The notes beneath the pieces were generated by a model. That model was not told where the DNA came from. It did no database searches and was given only the letters and a program-made list of their open reading frames with translations. From positions 1 to 5,757 of the forward strand of contig JARHYV010000068.1 of the NCBI GenBank assembly GCA_029258495.1: a stretch of 5,757 nt of DNA. The letters are read 5' to 3'. Made by a program: the position numbers and the translations under genes. Origin of the DNA: Faecousia sp. GTDB taxonomy: Bacteria; Bacillota; Clostridia; Oscillospirales; Oscillospiraceae. Of this stretch, positions 5,567 to 5,757 are shown piece by piece (the first letter of the stretch is position 1; each line of letters opens with the position of its first letter).

Positions 5567-5757
5567 CTATTGTTCCGGTGAGTCGCACCTGCGCCTCTGT
5601 CCGTGGTCATCAAAGTGCTTTTTCAGCGCACGCTCGGTGGGGAGAATGGTCAGCAGCATCACGGCTGTCTGAGCGAACATCAGAATAAGGGAATAGAGCG
5701 TCACCGACTCCATAGGGACTCTTAACATGAGAATTTGAAGAAAAACCGTCACGATCA
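5567..5757 (-). CDS. C-terminal end of an unidentified membrane protein (cut by window edge)
   Basis: The frame stays open to the window edge, and 62 codons are visible before the TAG at 5567-5569. A hydrophobic stretch (IVTVFLQILML) is followed by a clear membrane helix (VTLYSLILMFAQTAVMLLTIL), then a basic, polar tail beginning TERALKKHFDDHGQRRR. The positive charges suggest a cytoplasmic C-terminus. A GTG at 5752 could in principle start the frame, but only five bases lie upstream, so no ribosome site can be judged. A truncated 5' end is more likely. I do not recognise the family; a transporter or small integral membrane protein would both fit. The bidirectional hairpin next to its stop codon supports this being a real, expressed gene end. 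Confidence 0.6.
   Translation of the reverse strand, partial: IVTVFLQILMLRVPMESVTLYSLILMFAQTAVMLLTILPTERALKKHFDDHGQRRRCDSPEQ

Noticed and set aside
5082..5588. A 168-codon minus-strand frame opposite the FlaR-like gene
   Set aside because: It is antisense in codon register and runs through the bidirectional terminator hairpin; the sense frame has a clear P-loop.

Overview
This 5.76 kb window looks like chromosome from a moderately GC-rich Firmicute, most likely a gut Clostridia of the Ruminococcus/Oscillospiraceae type. That placement is an inference. It rests on the strong AAGGAGG-type ribosome binding sites, the holB-ricT gene pair typical of Firmicutes, the near absence of TTA, CTA and TCA codons in the GC-rich genes, and an HxH-type NagA. 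It holds six genes: four complete and two cut by the window edges.

Left part (1-1972, minus strand): a two-gene amino-sugar operon. A 459-residue ROK/ASKHA-type sugar kinase-like protein (431-1810) is followed 36 bp later by nagA (1-394, cut by the left edge), which encodes N-acetylglucosamine-6-phosphate deacetylase. The operon has its own extended -10 promoter near 1868-1895. An attractive reading is that the kinase-like protein makes the sugar phosphate that NagA deacetylates, but its substrate cannot be read from sequence. Upstream lies a separate single-gene unit for a 149-residue rubrerythrin/ferritin-like diiron protein (1973-2422), closed by a strong intrinsic terminator at 1939-1966.

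Middle part (2423-4975, plus strand): a divergent intergenic region carries promoters for both directions. A 13-bp palindrome covers the rightward -10 box. Then come holB (DNA polymerase III delta-prime subunit, 2585-3535) and ricT/yaaT (PSP1-domain Fe-S protein, 3566-4909), 30 bp apart and probably co-transcribed. This conserved pair ends at a hairpin terminator at 4946-4975. The RicT copy has seven cysteines beyond the core set and a long basic, low-complexity tail.

Right part (4976-5757): a small P-loop kinase of the FlaR/adenylate-kinase-like type (5025-5528), with lower GC and looser codon use than its neighbours. A bidirectional terminator (5527-5565) separates it from the C-terminal end of an unidentified membrane protein on the minus strand (5567-5757).

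I found no tRNA, rRNA, CRISPR, insertion sequence or phage feature. I do not see a clear new multi-gene system. The points most worth a second look are the atypical ROK protein beside nagA, the additional cysteines and tail of RicT, and the palindrome at the holB promoter.
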